Shown here one piece after another: positions 8,561-16,300 of a DNA stretch of 24,595 bases. A program made the position numbers and the translations under genes. This stretch comes from Faeciplasma gallinarum. GTDB taxonomy: Bacteria; Bacillota; Clostridia; Oscillospirales; Ruminococcaceae. Within the stretch, counting starts at the first letter, position 1. Every line of letters begins with the position of its first letter. The notes below the pieces were generated by a model. It was not told the DNA's origin and did not search any database. It worked only from the letters and a program-made list of their open reading frames with translations. The stretch is from assembly GCA_018711085.1 (NCBI GenBank), contig DVIR01000064.1, positions 1 to 24,595 of the forward strand, written 5' to 3'.

Positions 8561-9514
8561 GTGTCATATTCAGATGTTGTAAAAAGAATATACGAGCTGG
8601 GTATATTGCCTGTAATAGCAATAGACGATCCCGATAAAGCTGTTCCGCTTGCGAGGGCGCTTTGCGAGGGAGGACTTCCCGCGGCCGAGATTACCTTCCG
8701 CACAGCTTGTGCTAAGGAAGCGATAATAAGGATTAAGGAGGAAGTGCCGAATATGCTGGTCGGAGCGGGAACTGTTTTGACCGAGCAGCAGGTTGACGAT
8801 GCGCTTGAAGCGGGCGTTGAGTTTATAGTTACGCCGGGTTTTAATCCTCAGATTGTAAGGTATGCGCTTGCTAAGGATGCGGTCATAATGCCAGGCACCG
8901 CAACTCCGGGAGAGATGGAGCAGGCTATGAGCATGGGAATCGACGTTGTAAAGTTCTTCCCTGCTGAGCAAAACGGCGGACTTGCAAAGCTCAAAGCCGT
9001 GTCGGCGCCGTATTCAAAGCTCAGATTCATACCCACCGGCGGAATCAACGCGGACAACCTTCAAAGCTACATAAAGTTTGACAAGATACTTGCGTGCGGC
9101 GGCACATGGATGGTGAAAAAGGACCTCATAGAGGCGCAGAACTGGAACGAGATAAAGCGCCTCACGGAGGAAGCGGTAAAGAGCATGCTCGGATTGGAGT
9201 TTGCACACGTCGGAATAAACGCCGAAAACGAGGCTCAGGCGGTTCAGGCTGCAAAGTTTTTAAAGACCGCGTTCGGATTTGATTACACCGACGGCAAGTC
9301 GTCCGCATTTTCAATGTCTGACAATATAGAGATATGCAAGACTCCCAAGCCCGGACGTTTCGGACATATCGCAATAGCCACAAACACCATCGGCAGGGCG
9401 ATTGCATATTTCAAGGCAAGGGGATTTGAATTCATAGACGAAAACGCAAAGGGCGCGGTTTACTTCAAGGATGAGTTCATGGGATTCGGCGTTCACCTCG
9501 TTCAGAAGAAGTGA
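8561..9514 (+). CDS. eda: KDPG/KHG aldolase fused to a VOC (glyoxalase-like) domain
   Basis: The aldolase cleaves 2-keto-3-deoxy-6-phosphogluconate to pyruvate and glyceraldehyde-3-phosphate. The start is GTG 8561, with AGGAG (8548-8552) 8 bases upstream. A GTG at 8552 overlaps that ribosome binding site and is rejected. Of 317 residues, about 1-210 form the class I aldolase barrel: AEITFRT with Glu43, VKFFPAE with Schiff-base Lys131, and PTGGI. About residues 213-317 form an extra C-terminal domain: FAHVGINAENEAQA, then GHIAIATNTIGRAIAYFKARGFEF, and GFGVHLVQ at the end. This resembles the VOC/glyoxalase superfamily. Standard Eda is near 210 residues, so this is a fusion. The role of the extra domain is unknown. 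kdgK follows 25 bp downstream. Confidence 0.92.
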   Translation: MSYSDVVKRIYELGILPVIAIDDPDKAVPLARALCEGGLPAAEITFRTACAKEAIIRIKEEVPNMLVGAGTVLTEQQVDDALEAGVEFIVTPGFNPQIVRYALAKDAVIMPGTATPGEMEQAMSMGIDVVKFFPAEQNGGLAKLKAVSAPYSKLRFIPTGGINADNLQSYIKFDKILACGGTWMVKKDLIEAQNWNEIKRLTEEAVKSMLGLEFAHVGINAENEAQAVQAAKFLKTAFGFDYTDGKSSAFSMSDNIEICKTPKPGRFGHIAIATNTIGRAIAYFKARGFEFIDENAKGAVYFKDEFMGFGVHLVQKK

Positions 9515-9539
9515 AAATATGTTTTAAGGAGACATCAAG

Positions 9540-10583
9540 ATGATAGATATGTATAACGGAAAGAAAAAGGCAGTTACCTTCGGAGAAATAATGTTAAGGC
9601 TCAACCCTGAGGGATATTTGAGGTTTGTTCAGGCTGACAAGTACGAGGCGACCTTCGGCGGCGGCGAGGCAAATGTAGCGGTGTCGCTTGCAAACTACGG
9701 CATGGACGTGTCATTTGTTACAAAGCTCCCCACCCATGAGATAGGTCAGTGCGCGGTAAACGAGCTTAGAAGATACGGCGTAGACACATCTGACATAATC
9801 AGAGGCGGAGACAGAATAGGCATATACTATGCGGAAAAAGGCGCGTCACAGCGTCCTTCAAAGGTAATATACGACCGCGCCGGCAGCTCGATAGCCAAGG
9901 CATGCAGCGGCGATTTTAACTGGGATGAGATTTTTAAGGACGCAGGATGGTTCCACTTCACCGGAATAACCCCCGCTTTGGGCGGAGAGCTGCCCAAGAT
10001 TTGCCTTGAGGCTTGCAAGGCTGCCCACGAAAGAGGAATAATAGTGAGCTGCGATCTCAACTACCGCAAAAAGCTTTGGACCAAGGACCAGGCAAGAGAG
10101 TGCATGAGCAAGCTTGTGCCGTACGTAGATGTGTGCATATCCAACGAAGAGGACGCAAAGGACGTGTTCGGAATAGAGGCTGAAAACACCGATATCGACT
10201 CCGGAAAGCTCGACAAGAACGGCTATATAAGCGTAGCAAAGCAGCTTCACGACCGCTTTGGCTGCAAGTATGTTGCGATCACCCTGCGCTCATCAATATC
10301 TGCAAACGACAACGACTGGGCGGGCATGCTTTACACCTCCGACAAGGCGTACTTCTCTAAAGAGTACCATGTTCACATAGTCGACAGAGTTGGCGGCGGA
10401 GACAGCTTCGGCGGAGGCTTGATTTACGCCCTGATAAACGATTACGAGCCGCAGAAGGCAATAGATTTTGCGGTTGCAGCATCATGCCTGAAACACTCAA
10501 TAGAGCATGACTTTAACCTTTGCTCAGTGGCTGAGGTTGAGTCGCTGGCGGGCGGAAACGCATCCGGAAGGGTTCAAAGATAA
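9540..10583 (+). CDS. kdgK: 2-keto-3-deoxygluconate kinase (PfkB family)
   Basis: It phosphorylates KDG to KDPG, feeding the aldolase encoded just upstream. The 347-residue protein has the PfkB fold: the N-terminal substrate-binding motif FGGGEANVAVSLANYG near residues 39-54 and the C-terminal motif DRVGGGDSFGGG, with catalytic base Asp288. In that motif the usual GAGD is GGGD. ATG 9540 has AAGGAG (9526-9531) 8 bases upstream; a second ATG three codons later lacks this spacing. KDG as the substrate is inferred from the neighbours uxuA, uxuB and eda. PfkB sequence alone would only say sugar kinase. Confidence 0.9.
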   Translation: MIDMYNGKKKAVTFGEIMLRLNPEGYLRFVQADKYEATFGGGEANVAVSLANYGMDVSFVTKLPTHEIGQCAVNELRRYGVDTSDIIRGGDRIGIYYAEKGASQRPSKVIYDRAGSSIAKACSGDFNWDEIFKDAGWFHFTGITPALGGELPKICLEACKAAHERGIIVSCDLNYRKKLWTKDQARECMSKLVPYVDVCISNEEDAKDVFGIEAENTDIDSGKLDKNGYISVAKQLHDRFGCKYVAITLRSSISANDNDWAGMLYTSDKAYFSKEYHVHIVDRVGGGDSFGGGLIYALINDYEPQKAIDFAVAASCLKHSIEHDFNLCSVAEVESLAGGNASGRVQR

Positions 10584-10617
10584 TCCCGAGCCAATAAAAG
10601 CATAAAAAGCGCATCAT

Positions 10618-10650
10618 AAAGCCGCTCCTTGCAGTCAGGGGGCGGCTTTT
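10618..10650 (+). terminator. Rho-independent terminator after kdgK
   Basis: AAAGCCGC (10618-10625) pairs with GCGGCTTT (10642-10649), with the CC/GG bases inside able to extend the stem. The T-run is only four bases, so it is moderately strong. Confidence 0.8.
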
Positions 10651-10682
10651 GGTCAAGGTGTGGTAAATTTACTCGCTTTAGC

Positions 10683-10711
10683 TTGACAATGTGGTGAAAA
10701 TGATGTATCAT
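10683..10711 (+). promoter_or_regulatory. Promoter for the lipoprotein esterase gene, with palindromes
   Basis: -35 TTGACA (10683-10688), a 17-bp spacer and -10 TATCAT (10706-10711). The -10 sits in the palindrome ATGAT-GT-ATCAT (10700-10711). It is followed at once by the perfect 12-bp palindrome GAATTTAAATTC (10712-10723). Both are candidate repressor sites. Confidence 0.78.
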
Positions 10712-10761
10712 GAATTTAAATTCTAATTAACTTGCAACTTATATTATCGGAGGGAAGAAGC

Positions 10762-11748
10762 ATGAACAAGTTTATAAGGGCAATGCTCGCGGGATTGATA
10801 CTGGCGACCGGCTTGACTGCAGGCTGTGCGTCAAACGAGCCTCAGCCGAGAAAGACCGAGTTTCCGGACAACGCCTTTCAGGAGATACCGGAGGAATACT
10901 TTACCGAGCCTGAAAACGCCGGAACGGTAGTAAGCATAAAGTATGAGACCAAAAACTATTCCGGAGATGAAGAGGAGTTTGAAAAGACGGCGTATGTCTA
11001 TCTTCCTTACGGCTACAATCAGGATGACACCGAGACTAAGTACGACGTGTTCTATCTGATGCACGGCGGCGGAGGAAACGAAAAGGACTTCTTCCGTGGA
11101 GTGATGGAAAGCTCTGATTTAAAATCTATAATAGATAACATGATAGCAAACGGCGACATGAACCCCTGCATAGTTGTAACACCGTCTTACAACAACCCGT
11201 ATAACGGCGATGCAACAGCATGCTGCAAGTATTTTGCCAACGAGTTTGTAAACGATCTCATACCCGCCGTTGAAGGCAAGTACAATACATATGCCGAAAA
11301 CGTAAAGAAGTCGGGGCTTAAAGCTTCGAGAATGCACCGCGCATTCGGCGGATTTTCAATGGGTTCCGCATGCACGTGGTGGGTGTTTGAGTATGCTCTT
11401 GACGAAGTCGGATACTTCATGCCCATAAGCGGCGACAGCTGGTGCGTGGAGAACACCGGCGGACTCAATAAGCCCGTTGAAACTGCGGAATACATGCGTC
11501 AGATAGTTCTCGACTACGGATATACAAAGGATGACTTTTATATCTACTGCGGAACAGGCACAAACGATATGGCGTACCCGAACATGACTCCTATGATAGA
11601 GGAAATGAAGAAGCTCGACGATGTATTTGTGTACTGCGACAACTTCAAGGACGGAAACCTTTACTACTGCATACGTGAAGGCGGATGGCATGACGCAAAC
11701 ACCATTTACAGAATCGTTTACAACGGCTTGCCCAAGTTCTTCGGATAA
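10762..11748 (+). CDS. Secreted lipoprotein esterase (CE1/feruloyl-esterase-like alpha/beta hydrolase)
   Basis: Likely an extracellular carbohydrate esterase of the PF00756 family, which removes acetyl or feruloyl groups from plant polysaccharides in its best-known members. The start is ATG 10762, with GGAGGG (10749-10754) 7 bases upstream; a TTG ten codons earlier is rejected. Of 328 residues, the lipobox LTAGC gives a lipidated Cys near residue 22. The catalytic domain shows YLPYGYNQDD, the oxyanion-region LMHGGGGNEKDFF, the nucleophile elbow GFSMGS, and a C-terminal GGWHD that supplies the probable catalytic His. The gene is monocistronic, between two terminators. The substrate is not fixed by sequence. 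Neighbouring hexuronate genes and a GH2 enzyme fit polysaccharide use. Confidence 0.88.
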   Translation: MNKFIRAMLAGLILATGLTAGCASNEPQPRKTEFPDNAFQEIPEEYFTEPENAGTVVSIKYETKNYSGDEEEFEKTAYVYLPYGYNQDDTETKYDVFYLMHGGGGNEKDFFRGVMESSDLKSIIDNMIANGDMNPCIVVTPSYNNPYNGDATACCKYFANEFVNDLIPAVEGKYNTYAENVKKSGLKASRMHRAFGGFSMGSACTWWVFEYALDEVGYFMPISGDSWCVENTGGLNKPVETAEYMRQIVLDYGYTKDDFYIYCGTGTNDMAYPNMTPMIEEMKKLDDVFVYCDNFKDGNLYYCIREGGWHDANTIYRIVYNGLPKFFG

Positions 11749-11778
11749 ATCTGCAATATAAATTCCTGCTCTATAAAA

Positions 11779-11826
11779 CCCTGCTCAAAGCGCAACCTCG
11801 CGATACGCTTTGGGCAGGGACTTTTT
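11779..11826 (+). terminator. Rho-independent terminator after the esterase gene
   Basis: CCCTGC (11779-11784) and the adjoining TCAAAGCG pair with CGCTTTGG and GCAGGG (11806-11819), followed by five T at 11822-11826. Confidence 0.85.
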
Positions 11827-11889
11827 ATGTATAAAATAAGCTCCTTCGTCGATACTATTTGCAAAGCACCGCAAAAGGAGGATAACAAG

Positions 11890-12324
11890 ATGATAGAGCA
11901 GGATACAATTAAGCTTTTAAGAGAGTGCGACGCAGGCATACAGATGGGAGTGTCGTCTATAAACGATGTTCTTGAATACGTCAGCGACAGCGACTTCGGC
12001 AAATGCTTGATAGAGTGCAAGGGAAAGCATGAGGAGCTTGAGAACGAAATAGAAAACATGCTCCATGAGTTCAAGGACAGCGGAAAGGAACCAAGCCCCA
12101 TGGCTAAAGGCATGTCGTGGGTCAAGACAAACGTCAAGCTTGCCGTAAACGATTCCGACCACACCATAGCTGATCTAATCACAGACGGCTGCAACATGGG
12201 CGTCAAATCCTTAAACAAGTACCTCAATAAATATAAGGCGGCCGACGAACGCTCAAAGGATATAACAAAGCGCCTTATCAACATTGAGCAGGACCTTGCC
12301 CTAAACGTAAGGCAGTTTCTTTAA
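11890..12324 (+). CDS. DUF2383-like four-helix protein
   Basis: A 144-residue soluble, almost wholly helical protein with many charged residues. The pattern KLLRECDAGIQMGVSSINDVLEYVSD, then CKGKHEELENEIENMLHEF, then NDSDHTIADLITDGCNMGVKSLNKYL resembles small DUF2383/ferritin-like bundle proteins common in Clostridia. The start is ATG 11890, with AAAGGAGG (11874-11881) 8 bases upstream. An upstream in-frame ATG at 11827 directly follows a terminator T-run and is unlikely. No signal peptide or membrane segment is seen. The gene follows a terminator and I do not see a clear promoter of its own. The function is unknown, and I infer none. Confidence 0.8.
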   Translation: MIEQDTIKLLRECDAGIQMGVSSINDVLEYVSDSDFGKCLIECKGKHEELENEIENMLHEFKDSGKEPSPMAKGMSWVKTNVKLAVNDSDHTIADLITDGCNMGVKSLNKYLNKYKAADERSKDITKRLINIEQDLALNVRQFL

Positions 12325-12339
12325 AAGAGCAAAAGCCGG

Positions 12340-12395
12340 CACAGCGCACAGCACACGGCGCACGGCACACGGCACACGGTGCACGGCACAAACGC
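12340..12395. repeat. Imperfect GCACACGG-type tandem repeat
   Basis: About 55 bp built of imperfect 7-9 bp units such as GCACACGGC, GCACGGCACACGG and GCACACGGTG, lying between the DUF2383-like gene and the tRNA terminator. Units vary in length, as in slippage-prone simple repeats. No coding role is seen. Confidence 0.7.
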
Positions 12396-12446
12396 ACAAA
12401 AAGTCACAACCAAGCGCATGCGGCGGCAAGCCGGCCTGTATATGCA

Positions 12447-12486
12447 GAAAAAGAAATATCCCCAACCACTATATTGTGGCTGGGGC
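12447..12486 (-). terminator. Terminator of tRNA-Ser
   Basis: Read on the minus strand, CCCCAGCCAC and GTGGTTGGGG form a 10-bp stem (12485-12460) around a six-base loop, then ATATTTCTTTTT. It begins a few bases past the tRNA 3' CCA. Confidence 0.88.
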
Positions 12487-12490
12487 TATT

Positions 12491-12583
12491 TGGCGGAGAA
12501 GGAGGGATTCGAACCCTCGATGAGCTATCAACCCATACACGAGTTCCAGTCGTGCGCCATAAACCGGGCTAGGCGACTTCTCC
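12491..12583 (-). tRNA. tRNA-Ser (anticodon GGA)
   Basis: A 93-nt class II tRNA on the minus strand. The acceptor arms GGAGAAG (12583-12577) and CTTCTCC (12501-12495) pair fully, followed by G and an encoded CCA. The anticodon stem CACGA/TCGTG encloses the loop CTGGAAC, giving anticodon GGA, which reads UCC and UCU. The long variable arm and a GGTTCGAATCC T-arm are as expected for tRNA-Ser. Confidence 0.97.
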
Positions 12584-12606
12584 GTGAAGCATCGGCAACG
12601 TGAAAT

Positions 12607-12635
12607 ATTATAACAGATGCCTTGCAAAAATGCAA
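12607..12635 (-). promoter_or_regulatory. Promoter for tRNA-Ser
   Basis: On the minus strand, -35 TTGCAT (12635-12630), a 17-bp spacer and -10 TATAAT (12612-12607) lie 23 bp upstream of the mature tRNA 5' end. The -35 is within the inverted repeat CTTGCA-AAAA-TGCAAG (12621-12636). Confidence 0.85.
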
Positions 12636-12839
12636 GCACTTTTTTATGATTTTCTGCTTATTTATTTTCTATGGATGTATCTGTAATTACATGCACACTT
12701 GCACATACGGTCGCCCTTAAAACGCGTGCGGCGCGGACTGCCCGTCGCTGACTATGCATGACAGCGCATTTATTTTGCCGCCGCAAATCGCGACGGCATT
12801 TAATATTTCCGCAACGCATAAGAAAATATAAAAAAATTA

Positions 12840-12867
12840 TTGACATAATGAGTTTGTGTGGTATAGT
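12840..12867 (+). promoter_or_regulatory. Promoter for the GH2 glycosidase with a ~520-nt leader
   Basis: -35 TTGACA (12840-12845), a 16-bp spacer and -10 TATAGT (12862-12867). It is the best promoter upstream of the GH2 gene and leaves an untranslated leader of about 515 nt. Confidence 0.72.
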
Positions 12868-12996
12868 ATAAATTAAAAGAAAACAGCGGTTTTTCGGCGT
12901 TATACGTGAGTTTTTGCGCAGTTTTAAAAAATATAGATGCGAATATTTTAAACTCAAACCGCACATTTAAAAAATCACGTTCATAATTTTAATAAG

Positions 12997-13028
12997 CCCG
13001 CCGGATGTGAAGAGCATCGGGGTATTTT
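12997..13028 (+). terminator. Possible attenuator hairpin in the GH2 leader
   Basis: CCGGATG and CATCGG pair, with a bulged G, around a short loop; GGTATTTTT follows. The stem is short, so this is a weak terminator candidate only. It lies about 125 nt after the predicted transcription start. Confidence 0.4.
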
Positions 13029-13345
13029 TGCAGCAGACTTATGGACATTTTTTCTAATATGCGTTTGCTTCCTCTTTAGTCAGACGCCAGGCTCTATATA
13101 TAATGGAAGTATATTGCATATCAGACGCGGCAAAACGCCCAAAGATTTAATTTTTTAAAATCTCGTTATTTCATAAAATCGCATTTGGTTTAATAAAGGA
13201 GGGAAGGGTAGAGACAGCTTGCGATTACTCGGAACATTATTTGTTGAAGGAGGAGAAACTAAGGGGCATTTTACTTGAACAATTTGCACATACACGTTAT
13301 GTGCGGTTTGCAAAGGTGCGCGCTTGGCGCTGCATGCTGCGCGGT

Positions 13346-13361
13346 ATCGGCTTATGCCGAT
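13346..13361 (+). promoter_or_regulatory. Perfect hairpin just before the GH2 ribosome binding site
   Basis: ATCGGC-TTAT-GCCGAT forms a six-base-pair stem with a four-base loop, ending 9 bases before GGAGG (13371-13375). It could affect ribosome access or be part of a larger leader fold. Confidence 0.5.
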
Positions 13362-13389
13362 GAGGTAACAGGAGGCGATATTTCAAAAG

Positions 13390-16300
13390 ATGAAAAAGTT
13401 AAAAAGTATTTTTAAGAGCAAGCTCTTTAAATCTGTTCTGTCGGGCGTGTTGATTGCTTCGATGGTGGCGGGAGCTTTGCCTGCGGCGGCGCTGTCCGTC
13501 AATGCACAAACAAACAGTGAGGATATCATGGAAGAGTTTGAAAGACAGGAGATTATATTTAATCAGGATTGGAAATTTATCAGACAGGATGTAGAGGGGG
13601 CGCAGGCTGCCGACTTCGACGATACATACTGGTACAATGTCGGTCTGCCGCACGATTTCAGCATCCCGTATTGGCAGGAGGAGTCGCATTACACCGGATA
13701 CGGCTGGTATCGTAAGACGTTCACGGTGGGTCCGGAATGGGAAGGCAAGAGGCTGTTTTTGGACTTTGACGGAGTGTTTCACACCGCTGAGCTGTACGTA
13801 AACGGCGAATATGTCGGCACCCACCGCGGAGGATACACCGGATTTGAGTTTGACATAACCGATTATGTAAATCAGGGCGAAAACGTCGTGGCGGTGAGAG
13901 TAAACAACATCTGGGATCCCACATTGGCTCCGAGATCCGGTGAGCATATGTTTACCGGCGGAATTTACCGCGACGTAAACCTTGTGGTGACAAGCCCCGT
14001 GCATGTGACGTGGTACGGAACATTCGTGCAGACGCCCGATGTATCGGCAGAAGAGGCAAACGTCAGAATGCAGGTTGAGGTTCAAAATGACAGCAGCTCA
14101 GATAAGAACGTCAAGGTGATAAGCTATGTATACGACGCCGACGACAAGGAAGTTTTGAGCATAGAATCTTCGCAGAGAACCCTTGCGGCGGGCGAGATGT
14201 ATAACTTTGACGACACGAGCGAAATGCTTGAAAACCCGCATCTTTGGAGCGTTGACGATCCCTACATGTACAAAGTGCTAACATATGTTTATGTGGACGG
14301 AGTGTGCGTGGATCAGTTTGAGTCGCCGCTCGGCTTCAGATGGTTTGAGTGGACGAGCGATGAGGGCTTCTTCCTTAACGGCGAGCATCTGTGGATAGAC
14401 GGAGTAAACGCGCATCAGGATCACGCGGGATGGGCAAACGCAGTCACAACCGCGGCGCTTAAAAGAGACGTTGCAATGATAAAGGAAGCAGGCTTTAACT
14501 TTATAAGAGGCTCTCACTATCCGCACTCACCCGCATATGCGGAGGCGTGTGACGAGATGGGAATACTGTTTTGGAGCGAGGCATGCTTCTGGTCAACGTC
14601 TGCATGGGGAGAGGGAACTCAAAACGGCACATCTGACGACTATCTGGCGGACGGATACCCCACCGTCAACTCAAACGGCGAGCAGGAGGCGTTTGAGCAG
14701 AGCTGCATGGATATGCTGTACGAGATGATAAGAATAAACCGAAACCACCCTTCAATAATAGTTTGGAGCATGGGCAACGAGCAGTTCTTCGGTGACAACC
14801 ACGACCTCAAAAAGGCGCTGATCAGCAAGATGGCTGCATATGCTAAGGAGCTTGACCCCACACGCCCGACTGCCATGGGCGGAACTCAGCGCGGAGGATA
14901 CGACAAGCTTGAAAACGTCGATATAGCGGGTTATAACGGCGACGGCGCGGAAATGCCCGAATATCAGGATCCCGGCGTACCAAACATGGTTTCGGAGTAC
15001 AGCACCCACACCCAAAACAGACCGGGCGAATTTTCGGCGTTCTGGGGAAGCGTAATGGTGGATGAAAACGGCGACCCGATAGAATATGAGTGGCGCTCCG
15101 GACAGGCGCTGTGGTGCGCATTCCACCATGGATCTATTCTTTCCCGCTCCTACGGCGACATGGGAATTATAGATTACTACAGACTGCCCTTGCAGCAGTG
15201 GTACTACTATCGCTACAGAAACACCGGCGTTGAGCCGGAGCAGTCGAGCGAAGGCACTGCGACAAGGCTTTCAATAGAGGCATCCGACGAAACAATTACC
15301 GATGACGGCACGCAGGATACGCATCTTATAGTGACTGTCGAGGACGACAACGGAACGTGGCTGAACGATGAGATTGCGGTGACTCTCGAGGTAATAGACG
15401 GCCCGGGAATATTCCCGACGGGAAAGACGATGGAGTTTGTGCCGGGCGACAGCATGAGAGACGGAAAGTGCGCAATCGAGTTCCGCTCATACTATCCCGG
15501 CGTCACGACGATAAGGGCGTCAGCCGATGGTCTTGAGTCTGCCGAGATACAGATAACCACAACCGGCGAAGAGGGCAGAGTTGAGCCGGATATCTCGACT
15601 ATGTACGGCAGCTTTATGAGCGGAGGAAACGTCCCCAACCCCATTGAAGAAGCGGAACCGTATGCATACATAAACTACTACAACGTTCCCATGACCGCAA
15701 GCAGCGGAACAGAGTCGAGACTCAACATTCTTGACGGCGACCTCACTACAGAATGGGTTGCGGATGAGCCGGGTTCGGGACAGTATCTGAGAATAGAGCT
15801 TGAGCACGGCGGAATGAGCCTGTATAAAGCAAAGCTCAGCTTTAACGGCACGGTATATCCGTACACGATTTCTTATAAGGAGCTTAACCTCGACGAACCG
15901 GAGTGGAAGACGCTTGTTTCTTACGACGGCGAGACGATAAAGACAAGACCGGTAGAGGAGACGTTCTACGGCGAATACATGAGATTTTTGCGCATAGAGT
16001 TTACCGATGTTCCGGAGGACGAGTATGCAAACCTTGCCGAAATAGAGCTGTACGGCATACGCTCGGAGCCTGACGGATTCAAGACAGGATACATGTACTT
16101 ATCCGACCTCGGCATACCGCAGGACGCAAAAGCGCAGCAGGATGCGGCATATGACGGCGATACGCTCAGAGTGGACAGCACAACATATCAAAAGGGCATA
16201 GGAACGGCCGCCGATTCCGATATTGTGTTTGACCTTGAGGGCGATGCAGCGGGATATGCAAGGTTTAGATGCACCGTGGGAGTTGACAGCGGCACGCCCA

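Larger units (their letters stand above)
12584..13389. other. Long non-coding region upstream of the GH2 glycosidase
   Basis: About 800 bp with no convincing gene. It holds the tRNA promoter on the minus strand, the GH2 promoter at 12840-12867, a weak terminator-like hairpin with a T5 run near 12997-13028, a hairpin GCACATA/TATGTGC at 13286-13304 and a perfect hairpin ATCGGC-TTAT-GCCGAT at 13346-13361. Two unused purine-rich ribosome-binding-like sites occur at 13197-13203 and 13247-13255. A TATAAT at 13099-13104 lacks a good -35. I do not recognise a known riboswitch class. Confidence 0.6.

Noticed and set aside
10732..10761. TTG start for the esterase
   Set aside because: It gives an extra polar stretch before the signal peptide; ATG 10762 has the ribosome binding site and a normal lipoprotein signal.
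12379..12603. 74-codon open frame containing EKEGFEPS
   Set aside because: It is the antisense translation of tRNA-Ser and its terminator; the EGFEPS string is a known artefact of such frames.
13232..13247. GAACATTATTTGTTG as a second LexA box
   Set aside because: The right half is not GTTC at the required spacing, so it fails the GAAC-N4-GTTC rule.
13275..13415. 46-codon leader peptide overlapping the GH2 start
   Set aside because: It has a plausible AAGGGG site but a TTG start and no recognisable content; too weak to list as a gene.
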